This document shows, piece by piece, positions 27,535-37,005 of a stretch of DNA of 64,000 bases. The DNA is from Leucobacter sp. OLIS6. GTDB lineage: Bacteria; Actinomycetota; Actinomycetes; Actinomycetales; Microbacteriaceae. The number at the start of each line of letters is the position of its first letter. The first letter of the stretch is position 1. Under the pieces are notes generated by a model, which saw only the letters and a program-made list of their open reading frames with translations, was not told where the DNA came from and made no database searches. Both the position numbers and the translations under genes were made by a program. The DNA lies in NCBI RefSeq assembly GCF_002752355.1, contig NZ_MRAV01000014.1, forward strand, positions 620,001 through 684,000, written 5' to 3'.

Positions 27535-30192
27535 CTACTCCGCGTCGCGACCGGACACGGTCGCGTCGAGCGCCTCGGCGAGCGCGGCCTGCGCCGCACG
27601 CACCGACTCGTCGTTGCGCGTCTCGGCCTCGCGCCCCTCGGCGGCGCGACCCTCGGCCGCGCGACCCTCGGCCGCGCGGCCCGAGGCGACCGACACGCGG
27701 CGCCCGCGGGACCGGCCGCGCCCCGCAGCGGGCGCGTCGGGCAGCGCTTCGAGCACCGAGTCGAGCAGACCGCCCGCGGGGGCGCTCGCCGGCTCGGGCA
27801 CGGACTGCGCGTTCTCCCAGGCGGCGCGTGCGCCGCGCTGCGCGCGGTTCCGCTGGCCGGACTCGCGCTTCGGCGACTCGGCGGCCGGAGCCGCCGCCTC
27901 GGCGCGGGGAGCGTCGTCCTCGTGCTTCGCGGTGCCGGGGATCGTCGAAGCCGCGACCTGGGCGAGCATGTTCTTCGCCCCGTCGCTGATCGCGTGAGTC
28001 TGCGAGGCCGCGTGGGACTGCTGCCCGGCGTTCTGCCCGCCGTTGCCGCTGGAGTGGTTCGAGTGGTTCGAGCCGTTGCCGTTCTGGCCACCGCCCTGAC
28101 CGCCGTTCGACTTCCGCTTGCCGCGCGACGGCACCGAATCGGCGCCACGATGCTTGCCGACCGGCTCGTGGTGCACGATCACGCCGCGACCAGCGCAGAC
28201 CTCGCAGGGCTCGCTGAACGACTCGAGCAGGCCGAGCCCCAGCTTCTTGCGGGTCATCTGGACGAGGCCCAGCGAGGTCACCTCGGCGACCTGGTGCTTC
28301 GTGCGATCGCGGCTCAGGCACTCCACCAGGCGGCGCAGCACGAGATCCCGGTTGGACTCGAGCACCATGTCGATGAAGTCGACGACGATGATCCCGCCGA
28401 TGTCCCGGAGGCGGAGCTGCCGAACGATCTCCTCGGCGGCCTCCAGGTTGTTCTTGGTGACCGTCTCCTCGAGGTTGCCGCCCGAACCGACGAACTTGCC
28501 CGTGTTCACGTCGACGACGGTCATGGCCTCGGTGCGATCGATCACGAGGGATCCGCCCGAGGGCAGCCACACCTTGCGATCGAGCGCCTTCACGATCTGC
28601 TCGGAGATGCGGTACTCGTCGAAGACGTCGCGCTCCCCCTCGAAGCGCTCGACGCGCTGCAGCAGATCGGGAGCGACCTGCTCGAGGTAGTTCGAGATGG
28701 TGCTGAACGTGTCGGCGCCCGAGATCACGAGTCGGTGGAAGTCCTCGTTGAAGACGTCCCGGATGATCTTGATGAGCATGTCCGGCTCGGAGTGCAGCAG
28801 GACCGGGGCCCCGCCCTTCTCGACGCGCTTCTGGATCGACTCCCACTGGCGGGTCAGACGCTGCACGTCGTGCGTGAGCTGATCCTCGCTGGCGCCCTCG
28901 GCGGCCGTGCGCACGATCACGCCGGCACCCGACGGCAGGACCGCCTTCAGGATCTTCTTCAGGCGCGCGCGCTCGGTGTCGGGCAGCTTGCGCGAGATGC
29001 CGTTCATCGCCCCACCGGGCACGTACACGAGGAAGCGGCCCGGCAGCGAGATCTGGCTCGTGAGGCGAGCGCCCTTGTGCCCCACCGGATCCTTGGTGAC
29101 CTGCACCAGGATCTGGTCGCCCGGCTTGAGCGCGTTCTCGATGCGGCGCGCGGTGTTGCTGCCCTCGAACTCCGACCAGTCGACCTCGCCCGAGTAGAGC
29201 ACGGCGTTGCGGCCGCGCCCGATGTCGACGAACGCCGCCTCCATGCTCGGCAGCACGTTCTGCACGCGTCCCAGGTAGACGTTGCCGATCAGCGAGCTCT
29301 CGCTGGACCGGGCGACGTAGTGCTCGACGAGCACTTTGTCTTCGAGGACGCCGATCTGGATGCGGTCGGCGGTCGTGCGCACCACCATCTCGCGATCCAC
29401 GGCCTCACGACGGGCGAGGAACTCTGACTCGGTGATGACCATGCGACGGCGACGGCCAGCGTCACGGCCGTCGCGTCGGCGCTGCTTCTTCGCCTCCAGG
29501 CGAGTGGATCCCTTGACCTTCTGCGGCTCGGTGATCACCGGGGCCTGGCGCGGCTGACGGCGCGGCTGCGGCTCCTCCTCCGGAGGGAGCTCCTGACCGC
29601 CCGTGCGGCGGCGATTGCGACGCCGAGCGGATCCCGCTTCGCGGTCCTCGGCATCGTCGCGCGAGAACTGCTGGTCGAGCAGATCGTCGAGCTGGCGCAG
29701 CTCGGTCCCGCCGCGGCGCGGACGGGGCACCACCGGCGGCACGTCGGGCGCCAGGAAGATGAGGCGCGTCGTGGCGCGGAAGCGTTCCTCCGGCGTCATG
29801 TCCGCGAGCGGCAGCACGAGGTCGGGGTGGGTCTTGACGGGCGCGGCCTCGGACTCCGCCGGCTCGGCGTCGGCGTCGGCTTCGGGCGACTCAGCCGGAG
29901 TTTCGGCTGACTCGGCCTCCGCGGGAGCGGCCTCCGCGGAAGCGGCCTCCGCCTCGGGGGCGGCGTCCGCCGCCTCGCCCGCGGGCGCGTCGGACGGCTC
30001 CGCGACGGTATCGCTCGCGGGCGCCGCCTCAGCTGCCGCCGGCTCGACCGCGGCGGCGGGAGCCGCCTCGATCTGCGCGTCGAGAACCGCCTCGACCGCG
30101 TCGAGGATCGTCTCGAGCGCATCGCCGTTCGTCGGCTCCGCGGTGACGGGTTCGACGTTCTGTGAAGTTTCGTTTTCGGGCTGATTCACCAT
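27535..30192 (-). CDS. rne: Ribonuclease E/G
   Basis: Main endoribonuclease for mRNA decay and rRNA processing. In 885 residues: a long acidic Ala/Glu-rich N-terminal region (1-140), a basic Arg-rich stretch (about 180-260), the catalytic core with S1 domain (IGNVYLGRVQNVLPSMEAAF), DNase-like catalytic Asp residues in VVDVNTGKFVG and VVDFIDM, the zinc-link CEVCAGRG, then a C-terminal Gly/Asn/Ser and Glu/Ala tail. This layout, with extensions on both sides, is the actinobacterial type. ATG 30192 follows AGAGGAG at about 10 bases. Confidence 0.95.
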   Translation of the reverse strand: MVNQPENETSQNVEPVTAEPTNGDALETILDAVEAVLDAQIEAAPAAAVEPAAAEAAPASDTVAEPSDAPAGEAADAAPEAEAASAEAAPAEAESAETPAESPEADADAEPAESEAAPVKTHPDLVLPLADMTPEERFRATTRLIFLAPDVPPVVPRPRRGGTELRQLDDLLDQQFSRDDAEDREAGSARRRNRRRTGGQELPPEEEPQPRRQPRQAPVITEPQKVKGSTRLEAKKQRRRDGRDAGRRRRMVITESEFLARREAVDREMVVRTTADRIQIGVLEDKVLVEHYVARSSESSLIGNVYLGRVQNVLPSMEAAFVDIGRGRNAVLYSGEVDWSEFEGSNTARRIENALKPGDQILVQVTKDPVGHKGARLTSQISLPGRFLVYVPGGAMNGISRKLPDTERARLKKILKAVLPSGAGVIVRTAAEGASEDQLTHDVQRLTRQWESIQKRVEKGGAPVLLHSEPDMLIKIIRDVFNEDFHRLVISGADTFSTISNYLEQVAPDLLQRVERFEGERDVFDEYRISEQIVKALDRKVWLPSGGSLVIDRTEAMTVVDVNTGKFVGSGGNLEETVTKNNLEAAEEIVRQLRLRDIGGIIVVDFIDMVLESNRDLVLRRLVECLSRDRTKHQVAEVTSLGLVQMTRKKLGLGLLESFSEPCEVCAGRGVIVHHEPVGKHRGADSVPSRGKRKSNGGQGGGQNGNGSNHSNHSSGNGGQNAGQQSHAASQTHAISDGAKNMLAQVAASTIPGTAKHEDDAPRAEAAAPAAESPKRESGQRNRAQRGARAAWENAQSVPEPASAPAGGLLDSVLEALPDAPAAGRGRSRGRRVSVASGRAAEGRAAEGRAAEGREAETRNDESVRAAQAALAEALDATVSGRDAE

Positions 30193-30390
30193 CTCTGGTG
30201 TACTCCTCTGGCCCGGAGGATACTCGCCCCTCCGGGAATCTCCTCGGTGCGGCGGCTCACCGCCGCAAATCCTGTTCTCCGCGGGGCGTTCGCTCCGCGC
30301 TCGGTCAGTGCATCGACCGGTGACCGCCGCAGGGCGGCCAAAAGACTGTGCGCATCTCGCCTGTTCGGCGCCGATACGGTGTCCATTATG
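30193..30390 (-). promoter_or_regulatory. Long structured 5' untranslated region of rne
   Basis: A CATAAT -10-like box lies at 30385-30390, leaving about 185 untranslated bases. Two perfect hairpins are visible: GCGGCGG-CTCA-CCGCCGC (30249-30266) and CCCGGAGG-9-CCTCCGGG (30212-30236); the latter ends a few bases before the AGAGGAG ribosome-binding site. RNase E autoregulation through its 5' leader is known in E. coli; here it is inference from structure. Confidence 0.5.
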
Positions 30391-30439
30391 GCACGTCAGC
30401 TGAATACGCACCGCAGAATTGGTCACTAGGATTCGAATT

Positions 30440-31048
30440 ATGACCACTACGCCGGTGCGCGCTCCCCGTCCGATCGGCTTCGCCGTGTTCACGATCGTGC
30501 TCGGCGCGATCGGCTGGTTCGCCGCATTCGAACTCCTGACCGAGTACATCAAGACGCTGCAGAACCCGGACTACGTGCCGAACTGCAGCGTCAGCATCCT
30601 CGTCACCTGCGGCCCGAACATGGGGTCGTGGCAGGGTTCGCTCTTCGGATTCAGCAACACCATCATCGGGGTCAGCGCGTTCGTCGCTCCGATCGCCGTC
30701 GGCGTCGCGCTGCTCGCCGGTGCACGCTTCTCGCGGTGGTTCTGGACCATCTACCAGATCGGCCTGCTCGGTGGATTCGTCTTCATCTGCTGGCTGGCGG
30801 TCCAGAGCATCTTCGTCCTCGGTACGCTCTGCCCCTGGTGCATGGTCGTCTGGACGGTCATGATCCCGTTGTTCTGGACCACGCTCCTGCGGCCGTACGC
30901 GGTCGGAGACGTCGTGCTGGCGCAGCGCCCCGCGAAGATCTTCCGTTCGCTCTACTCGTGGACCTGGGTCATCGTCCTGTTCTGCTACGTGATCATCGCC
31001 GCCGTGGCGCAGTTCCAGCTCAATTGGCTGGCCGAGTTCAGCCGCTGA
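30440..31048 (+). CDS. Vitamin K epoxide reductase (VKOR) family protein
   Basis: Membrane quinone-linked protein that reoxidises a periplasmic thiol oxidase for disulfide formation. In 202 residues, five helices are predicted; the loop Cys pair NCSVSILVTCG (C-x7-C, about residues 48-56) and active CxxC in LCPWCMVVW (about 131-134) are both present. ATG 30440 lies seven bases after TAGGAT, so a leaderless mRNA is likely. No DsbA-like partner is next to it. Confidence 0.93.
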   Translation: MTTTPVRAPRPIGFAVFTIVLGAIGWFAAFELLTEYIKTLQNPDYVPNCSVSILVTCGPNMGSWQGSLFGFSNTIIGVSAFVAPIAVGVALLAGARFSRWFWTIYQIGLLGGFVFICWLAVQSIFVLGTLCPWCMVVWTVMIPLFWTTLLRPYAVGDVVLAQRPAKIFRSLYSWTWVIVLFCYVIIAAVAQFQLNWLAEFSR

Positions 31049-31079
31049 GCAAGTCCGCGGCTCGGCTCGGGCGCCGGCC

Positions 31080-31703
31080 TCAGCCGGCCGCCTTCGGCGC
31101 CGTGAGGCGTGTCCACAGTGCATCCACCCGGTCCAGGGTCTCCTGTTCCGTGCCGCTCGTGTCGATGATCACATCGGCGATCGCGCGGCGATCGGCGTCG
31201 CTCGCCTGACTCCCGATCCGCCGCTCGGCCTCGGCGCGATCCATGCCGCGCAGCGCGACCAGACGGTCGGCCCGGAGCTCCGCCGGCGCGTCCGCGACCA
31301 CCACGAGGTCCCAGGGCACGGCGCTCGCGGCCCGCCCGCCGGTCTCGACGAGCAGGGGGATCTCGTACACCACGATCGCGCCGGGATCCTCCGCGGTCGC
31401 TTCGGCGATCCGCCGCTCCGCGAGCTCGCGCACCGCGGGGTGCACGATCGCGTTCAGGTCGGCGAGCGCCTCGGCGTCGCCGAAGACGCGGGCACCGAGC
31501 GCCGCCCGGTCGAGAGCACCGTCCGGGCGAATCACCTCGGCTCCGAAGCGATCTCGGATGGCGCGCAGCCCGGGCGTGCCCGGTTCGACGACGTCCCGGG
31601 CGAGCTGGTCCGCGTCGATCCGGAATGCCCCGAGCTCCGCCAGACGGCGGCCAACGGTCGATTTGCCTGCGGCGATGCCGCCCGTGAGCGCGATGAGTTG
31701 CAC
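31080..31703 (-). CDS. coaE: Dephospho-CoA kinase
   Basis: Last step of CoA synthesis. The P-loop GGIAAGKST, DADQLARDVV and EIPLLVETG are seen; the 207 residues fit the family. Start GTG 31703 is preceded at seven bases by TAGACT (31711-31716), consistent with a leaderless message. Divergent from the DUF4126 gene. Confidence 0.95.
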   Translation of the reverse strand: MQLIALTGGIAAGKSTVGRRLAELGAFRIDADQLARDVVEPGTPGLRAIRDRFGAEVIRPDGALDRAALGARVFGDAEALADLNAIVHPAVRELAERRIAEATAEDPGAIVVYEIPLLVETGGRAASAVPWDLVVVADAPAELRADRLVALRGMDRAEAERRIGSQASDADRRAIADVIIDTSGTEQETLDRVDALWTRLTAPKAAG

Positions 31704-31760
31704 GCAATGCAGTCTAGGGCCGGGCGATGCACGGAATGCGGAGCCGCATAGGCTGGAGCC

Positions 31761-32366
31761 ATGCTCGAGCTGATCACCGGCGGCGTCCTCGCCGTCTCCG
31801 CGGGACTGAACGCGTATATTCCGCTGCTGGTGCTCGGCCTGCTCTCCCGCTTCACCGAGCTGGTCCAGTTGCCCGCAGGCTGGACCTGGCTCGAGAACGA
31901 GTGGACGCTCGGCATCGTTGGGGTGCTGCTCGTGGTCGAGATCCTGGTCGACAAGTTCCCCGTTCTCGACACCGCCAACGATGTGCTGCACACCGTGATC
32001 CGGCCCGCATCCGGCGGGCTCGTGTTCTCGGCCGGCGCGAAAGCCGACACGGTCGCGGTGACGGATCCGGCGCAGTGGGTGGAGAGCGGCCAGGTGTGGC
32101 CGTTCGTGCTGGGCATCGTCATCGCGCTGATCCCCCACCTGCTGAAGGCGATCGCGCGGCCCGTGCTGAACGCGATCAGCGCCGGGCTCGCCGCGCCCGT
32201 GACGAGCACCCTGGAGGACATCGGGGCGGTGCTGCTGGCGGTCCTCGCCGTCGTGGTCCCCGTCCTCGCCCTCGTCTGCGTCGTACTGCTGCTGTGGTGG
32301 CTGGTCCGTCGCCTGCGCCGCGCGTTCCGCCAGCGCGCGGAGCGCAGGGCCGCGGCGATCGCGTAG
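31761..32366 (+). CDS. DUF4126 membrane protein
   Basis: A 201-residue membrane protein with about five helices, opening ITGGVLAVSAGLNAYIPLL and containing VDKFPVLDTANDVLHTVIRP, the DUF4126 core. Function unknown. ATG 31761 follows TAGGCT by six bases; the gene shares a 57-bp divergent promoter region with coaE. Confidence 0.85.
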   Translation: MLELITGGVLAVSAGLNAYIPLLVLGLLSRFTELVQLPAGWTWLENEWTLGIVGVLLVVEILVDKFPVLDTANDVLHTVIRPASGGLVFSAGAKADTVAVTDPAQWVESGQVWPFVLGIVIALIPHLLKAIARPVLNAISAGLAAPVTSTLEDIGAVLLAVLAVVVPVLALVCVVLLLWWLVRRLRRAFRQRAERRAAAIA

Positions 32367-32462
32367 TCGCGCGCCCCGCTCCCACGAAGGAACCCCTCCT
32401 CGACGAGGGAACCCCTTTTCGCTGTCCGACATGCCGTGCTCTCGTCGATGCCCCGTGCCGTC

Positions 32463-32500
32463 GTCGACGACCCGTTCACCCGTCGACGACCCGTTCACCC
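32463..32500. repeat. Two tandem 19-bp repeats
   Basis: The 19-bp unit GTCGACGACCCGTTCACCC occurs twice in a row and a third, partial copy follows. It lies in the 239-base gap after the DUF4126 gene; no other feature seen besides the nearby terminator. Confidence 0.85.
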
Positions 32501-32536
32501 GTCGAACGGCATCCGCACAGCCGCCCCGGGAACGCC

Positions 32537-32572
32537 GAAGGCCCGGCCCCCGCAATGGGGAGCCGGGCCTTC
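32537..32572. terminator. Terminator of rpsA and DUF4126 gene
   Basis: Perfect 11-bp stem GAAGGCCCGGC/GCCGGGCCTTC around a 14-base loop between converging genes. It shares the arm GAAGGCCCGGC with the tRNA-Ala terminator at 19812. Confidence 0.7.
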
Positions 32573-32605
32573 GTCATGACTCGCTTCGCTTGCGCGAAGT
32601 CGGGC

Positions 32606-34051
32606 TTAGTTGCCCTCGAGCTGCGCCTTCAGAGCGGCGAGAGCCGCGTCATCGGCGAGCGCGCCGGTCGAGGACGAGTCGCTCGAGAAGCTCGAGGACG
32701 GTGCGTCGACGGCGGGAGCTGCAGCAGCCTCGGCGATCGAAGCGGCGACCTGCTTCTTGTGAGCCTCCCAGCGCTCCTGGGCCGCAGCGTACTCCTGCTC
32801 CCACTTCTCGCGCTGCGACTCGAAGCCTTCCTTCCACTCCTGAGTCTCGGGATCGAAGCCCTCGGGGTACTTGTACTCGCCGTTCTCGTCGTACTCCGTG
32901 GTCATGCCGTACAGAGCCGGATCGAACTCGGTGCCCTCGGGGTCGACGCCCTCGTTGGCCTGCTTGAGGCTGAGCGAGATGCGGCGACGATCGAGATCGA
33001 TGTCGATGATCTTGACGAAGACCTCCTGGCCGGCCGAAACGACCTGCTCAGCGAGCTCGACGTGCTGACCCGACAGCTCCGAGATGTGCACGAGGCCCTC
33101 GATGCCGTCCGCGACGCGAACGAACGCGCCGAAGGGGACGAGCTTGGTGACGACGCCCGGGGCGATCTGACCGATCGCGTGGGTGCGGGCGAAGACCTGC
33201 CACGGGTCCTCCTGGGTCGCCTTCAGCGACAGCGAGACGCGCTCGCGATCCAGCTCGACCGAGAGCACCTCGACGGTGACTTCCTGGCCGACCTCGACCA
33301 CGTCGGACGCGTGCTCGATGTGCTTCCACGACAGCTCCGAGACGTGCACGAGGCCGTCGACGCCGCCGAGATCGACGAACGCACCGAAGTTGACGATCGA
33401 CGAGATGACGCCCTTGCGGACCTGGCCGGGCTTGAGCTCGGCGAGGAACGACGAGCGGCTGGCCGACTGCGTCTCCTCGAGGAGCGCACGGCGCGACAGC
33501 ACCACGTTGTTGCGGTTCTTGTCGAGTTCGAGGATCTTCGCCTCGAGCTCCTGGCCCAGGTACGGGGTCAGGTCGCGCACGCGGCGCAGCTCGATGAGCG
33601 AAGCGGGGAGGAAGCCACGGAGCCCGATGTCGACGATGAGGCCGCCCTTGACGACCTCGATGACGGTGCCGGTGACGACACCCTCGTTCTCCTTGATCTT
33701 CTCCACATCGCCCCAAGCGCGCTCGTACTGAGCACGCTTCTTCGACAGGATCAGGCGGCCTTCCTTGTCCTCCTTCTGGAGCACGAGTGCCTCGACGGAG
33801 TCGCCGACCTCGACGACCTCACCGGGGTCGACGTCGTGCTTGATGGACAGCTCGCGCGAGGGGATGACACCCTCGGTCTTGTACCCCACGTCGAGGAGGA
33901 CCTCGTCGCGGTCGATCTTCACCACGGTGCCCTCGATGAGGTCGCCGTCGTTGAAGAACTTGAGGGTCTTTTCGACCGCTGCAAGGAAGTCTTCGGCCGA
34001 GCCGATGTCGTTGATCGCGACCTGCTTGCTCTCGGTCGTTGCGTTCGTCAT
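32606..34051 (-). CDS. rpsA: Ribosomal protein S1
   Basis: mRNA-binding small-subunit protein of 481 residues with four S1 domains (about 35-105, 122-190, 205-275, 290-365; for example IEGTVVKIDRDEVLLDVG and GVISSIVNFGAFVDLGG) and an acidic/Ala-Ser tail. Start ATG 34051 (MTNATTE) has GGAG nine bases upstream; the open frame further upstream to 34174 is untranslated leader. Strong promoter at 34173-34202. Confidence 0.97.
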   Translation of the reverse strand: MTNATTESKQVAINDIGSAEDFLAAVEKTLKFFNDGDLIEGTVVKIDRDEVLLDVGYKTEGVIPSRELSIKHDVDPGEVVEVGDSVEALVLQKEDKEGRLILSKKRAQYERAWGDVEKIKENEGVVTGTVIEVVKGGLIVDIGLRGFLPASLIELRRVRDLTPYLGQELEAKILELDKNRNNVVLSRRALLEETQSASRSSFLAELKPGQVRKGVISSIVNFGAFVDLGGVDGLVHVSELSWKHIEHASDVVEVGQEVTVEVLSVELDRERVSLSLKATQEDPWQVFARTHAIGQIAPGVVTKLVPFGAFVRVADGIEGLVHISELSGQHVELAEQVVSAGQEVFVKIIDIDLDRRRISLSLKQANEGVDPEGTEFDPALYGMTTEYDENGEYKYPEGFDPETQEWKEGFESQREKWEQEYAAAQERWEAHKKQVAASIAEAAAAPAVDAPSSSFSSDSSSTGALADDAALAALKAQLEGN

Positions 34052-34172
34052 GTAAATGATCTCCAGAATGGACAGGAAGTCGGGCGGACGTGCGAAACAC
34101 CTTGCGAACCCGAAAGTTCGAAGCGCACGCCCGCGATTGGCATGGTTGAGTCGCCACAGTTGTGACCACATC

Positions 34173-34202
34173 ATCTTACTCAGGCGACACGCCCGAGATC
34201 AA
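34173..34202 (-). promoter_or_regulatory. Promoter of rpsA
   Basis: Minus strand TTGATC (34202-34197), 18-base spacer, TAAGAT (34178-34173). Predicts a 5' leader of about 115 bases. Confidence 0.7.
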
Positions 34203-34257
34203 CCCCCGTGGCGCTCGGCGCGCCGCGGGGGTGATCTGCCGGGCCGGAGCCCGGCAG
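34202..34257 (-). terminator. Two hairpins after polA
   Basis: CTGCCGGGC-CGGA-GCCCGGCAG (34236-34257), directly followed on the minus strand by a larger imperfect hairpin with arms ACCCCC/GGGGGT (34202-34232). Tandem terminators of polA, located just before the rpsA -35 box. Confidence 0.6.
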
Positions 34258-34266
34258 AGCGTCGGA

Positions 34267-36921
34267 TCAGTGCGCCGCGGCGTTCCAGTTCGCGCCGCCG
34301 CCGACCTGGACGTCAAGCGGCACCGAGAGGTCGGCGGCACCCGCCATCTCCTCGCGGACGATCGCCTCGAGCGCGTCCCACTCCCCCGCGGCGACCTCGA
34401 ACATGAGCTCGTCGTGGATCTGGAGCAGCATGCGCGAGCTCATGTCGGCTGCGCGCATGCGCTGCTCCACCTGGATCATGGCGCGCTTGATGATGTCGGC
34501 GGCGCTGCCCTGGATGGGCGAGTTCAGCGCCGCGCGCTCCGCGTTCTCGCGCAGCGCGCGGTGCGGACTCGTGAGATCGGGGAACGGGCGCCGACGCCCG
34601 AAGATGGTCTCGGTGTAGCCGTCGACCTTGGCCTGCTCCACGACCGAACGCAGGTAGTCGCGCACGCCGCCGAACCGCTCGAAGTAGTCGACCATGAGCT
34701 GCTTGGCCTCCGCGCCCGAGATGCCGAGCTGTTTCGAGAGGCCGAACGGCGAGAGACCGTAGGCGAGGCCGTACGACATGGCCTTCACCTTCGCGCGCAT
34801 CTCGCTCGTGACCTCTGCGGGCTCGACGCCGAAGATGCGGGAACCCACGAAGCGGTGAAGGTCTTCGCCGGCGTTGAACGCCTCGATGAGCCCGGCGTCG
34901 CCCGAGAGATGGGCCATGATCCGCATCTCGATCTGCGAGTAGTCGGCCGTCATCAGCGTGTCGAACTCGGGCGCATGCGTGAAGCCCTCGCGAATGCGTC
35001 GCCCCTCTTCGGTGCGCACCGGGATGTTCTGCAGGTTGGGATCGGTCGATGCGAGACGCCCCGTGCTCGCACCGATCTGCACGAGCGTCGTGTGGATGCG
35101 GCCATCGGTCTGCACCGCTTTGACCAGGGTCTCGATGATCTGGCGCAGCTTGTTCGCGTCGCGATGCGCGAGCAGCGCGTCGAGGAACGGGTGCGGGTTC
35201 TTGACCTGCAGGTCGGCGAGCGCGGCGGCGTCGGTCGTGTACCCCGTCTGGGTCTTGCGGGTCTTGGGCATGTCGAGCTCTTCGAAGAGCACCTGCTGCA
35301 GCTGCTTGGGCGACGAGAGGTTGACCTCGTGCCCGATCGCATCGAAGGCCTGCTGGGCGAGCGCGGCGACCCGGTCGCGCAGCTCCGCCTCGTGCGACTG
35401 CAGCAGCGGCAGGTCGATCTCGACGCCGCGCTGCTCGAGCACCGCGAGCACCGGCAGGAGGGGCAGCTCGATGTCGGTGTAGACCTCGCCCGTGCGCTCG
35501 GGGAACTTCGAGACCACGGCGTCGTGCGCCCGGAGGATGTACCAGGCGACAGTGCCCGGCCCCGCCGCAGCGTCCTCGTCGGGCACGAGCTGGTTGGGAT
35601 CGGGCTCGGGCATGTCTTCGCCAAGGTACTTGCGCACCGTGCTGGCGAGCGACTTCTCGGCTGCGAGCGGCCAGACGAGCCAGGCCGCGAGCAGGGTGTC
35701 GCCCACGATGCCGCCGATCCCGACGCCCGTGCTCGCGATCGACCGGATCTGCGACTTCGCGTCGAAGAACACCTTGGGCGCGTCGCTCCCGAGCCAGGCC
35801 TCGAAGAGCGCGTAGTCGCGCCCACCGGGGATCCAGTGCAGCTCGACGGAGCTCTCGAGTGTGGCGAGTCCGACGTCATAGCCCTCGCCGACCGCGGTGA
35901 TGTTCACCGCGGGTCGCTCGGCCTTGCGCAGCCAGTCGTCCAGCTCTTCGTCGAGCAGCAGCTTCGCCTCGGGTGCGGTGGGCACCTCGGCGATCGCTGC
36001 CGCGGTGGTCGCACCGCCGCTCGGCACCTCGGCACCGGCGAGCTTGCCGACGCGTTGCAGCAGCGTGCGGAACTCGAGCTTCGCGAAGACCTGCTGCACC
36101 GCGGCCATGTCGATGTCGCCGCGCTCGAGCTCGTCGAGGGTGACGTCGAGCTCCACGTCGCGCACGAGCCGGTTGAGGCGTCGGTTGCGCTCGGCGAGGT
36201 GCGCGTTCTCGCGCAGGCTCTCGCCGACCTTGCCGCCGATCTCGTCCTGGCGGCGCAGCACCTCCTCGAGGGAGCCGAACTGGTTGATCCACTTGACCGC
36301 GGTCTTCTCGCCGACGCGCGGGATGCCGGGCAGGTTGTCGCTCGTCTCGCCGACCAGCGCCGCGATCTCGGGGTACTGCTCGGGGCGGATGCCGTAGCGC
36401 TCCATGACCTTCTCGGCGTCGTAGCGCGTGAGCTCGCTCACGCCCTGCTTCGACGGGTAGAGCAGGGTCACGTTGTCGTCGACCAGCTGGATCGTGTCGC
36501 GGTCGCCCGAGACCACGAGCACCCGGTAGCCGGCCTGCGCGCCCTGCAGGGAGAGCGTCGCCAGGATGTCGTCCGCCTCGTAGTTCTCCTTCTCGATGGT
36601 CCGGATGCCCATCGCGTGCAGCGCCTCCTGCAGGAGCGGGACCTGGCCCTTGAACTCGGGCGGGGTCTCGCCGCGGGTGCCCTTGTATTCCGGGTACTCC
36701 TCGGTGCGGAACGAGTGCCGCGAGATGTCGAAGGCGATGGCCAACGAGTCGGGGTTCTCGTTGCTCAGCAGGTTGATGAGCATGGAGATGAAGCCGTGGA
36801 TGGCGTTGGTGTGCTGGCCCGATGCGGTCTGGAAGCTTTCGACCGGCAGCGCGTAGAACGCGCGGAAGGCCAGCGAGTGGCCGTCGATGATCATGAGAGT
36901 AGGCTGAGGCGTATTCGACAC
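34267..36921 (-). CDS. polA: DNA polymerase I
   Basis: Repair and Okazaki-fragment polymerase of 884 residues. 5'-3' nuclease domain about 1-290 (IDGHSLAFRAFYA), a middle domain about 310-480 in which the metal-binding DxE of the proofreading exonuclease is absent (VNITAVGEG in its place), and a full polymerase domain (ADYSQIEMR, YGLAYGLSPFGLS, QIHDELMFE). So no 3'-5' proofreading is expected. Start GTG 36921 has TAGGCT six bases upstream (36928-36933). Confidence 0.97.
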   Translation of the reverse strand: MSNTPQPTLMIIDGHSLAFRAFYALPVESFQTASGQHTNAIHGFISMLINLLSNENPDSLAIAFDISRHSFRTEEYPEYKGTRGETPPEFKGQVPLLQEALHAMGIRTIEKENYEADDILATLSLQGAQAGYRVLVVSGDRDTIQLVDDNVTLLYPSKQGVSELTRYDAEKVMERYGIRPEQYPEIAALVGETSDNLPGIPRVGEKTAVKWINQFGSLEEVLRRQDEIGGKVGESLRENAHLAERNRRLNRLVRDVELDVTLDELERGDIDMAAVQQVFAKLEFRTLLQRVGKLAGAEVPSGGATTAAAIAEVPTAPEAKLLLDEELDDWLRKAERPAVNITAVGEGYDVGLATLESSVELHWIPGGRDYALFEAWLGSDAPKVFFDAKSQIRSIASTGVGIGGIVGDTLLAAWLVWPLAAEKSLASTVRKYLGEDMPEPDPNQLVPDEDAAAGPGTVAWYILRAHDAVVSKFPERTGEVYTDIELPLLPVLAVLEQRGVEIDLPLLQSHEAELRDRVAALAQQAFDAIGHEVNLSSPKQLQQVLFEELDMPKTRKTQTGYTTDAAALADLQVKNPHPFLDALLAHRDANKLRQIIETLVKAVQTDGRIHTTLVQIGASTGRLASTDPNLQNIPVRTEEGRRIREGFTHAPEFDTLMTADYSQIEMRIMAHLSGDAGLIEAFNAGEDLHRFVGSRIFGVEPAEVTSEMRAKVKAMSYGLAYGLSPFGLSKQLGISGAEAKQLMVDYFERFGGVRDYLRSVVEQAKVDGYTETIFGRRRPFPDLTSPHRALRENAERAALNSPIQGSAADIIKRAMIQVEQRMRAADMSSRMLLQIHDELMFEVAAGEWDALEAIVREEMAGAADLSVPLDVQVGGGANWNAAAH

Positions 36922-37005
36922 GTGCCCAGCCTACAAGCCGCCTCCGACATCGGCAGGGGCGTTCGGCAGGCGGTGCGGCGCGGCCACCCCGAGCAGAGGA
37001 CACGC

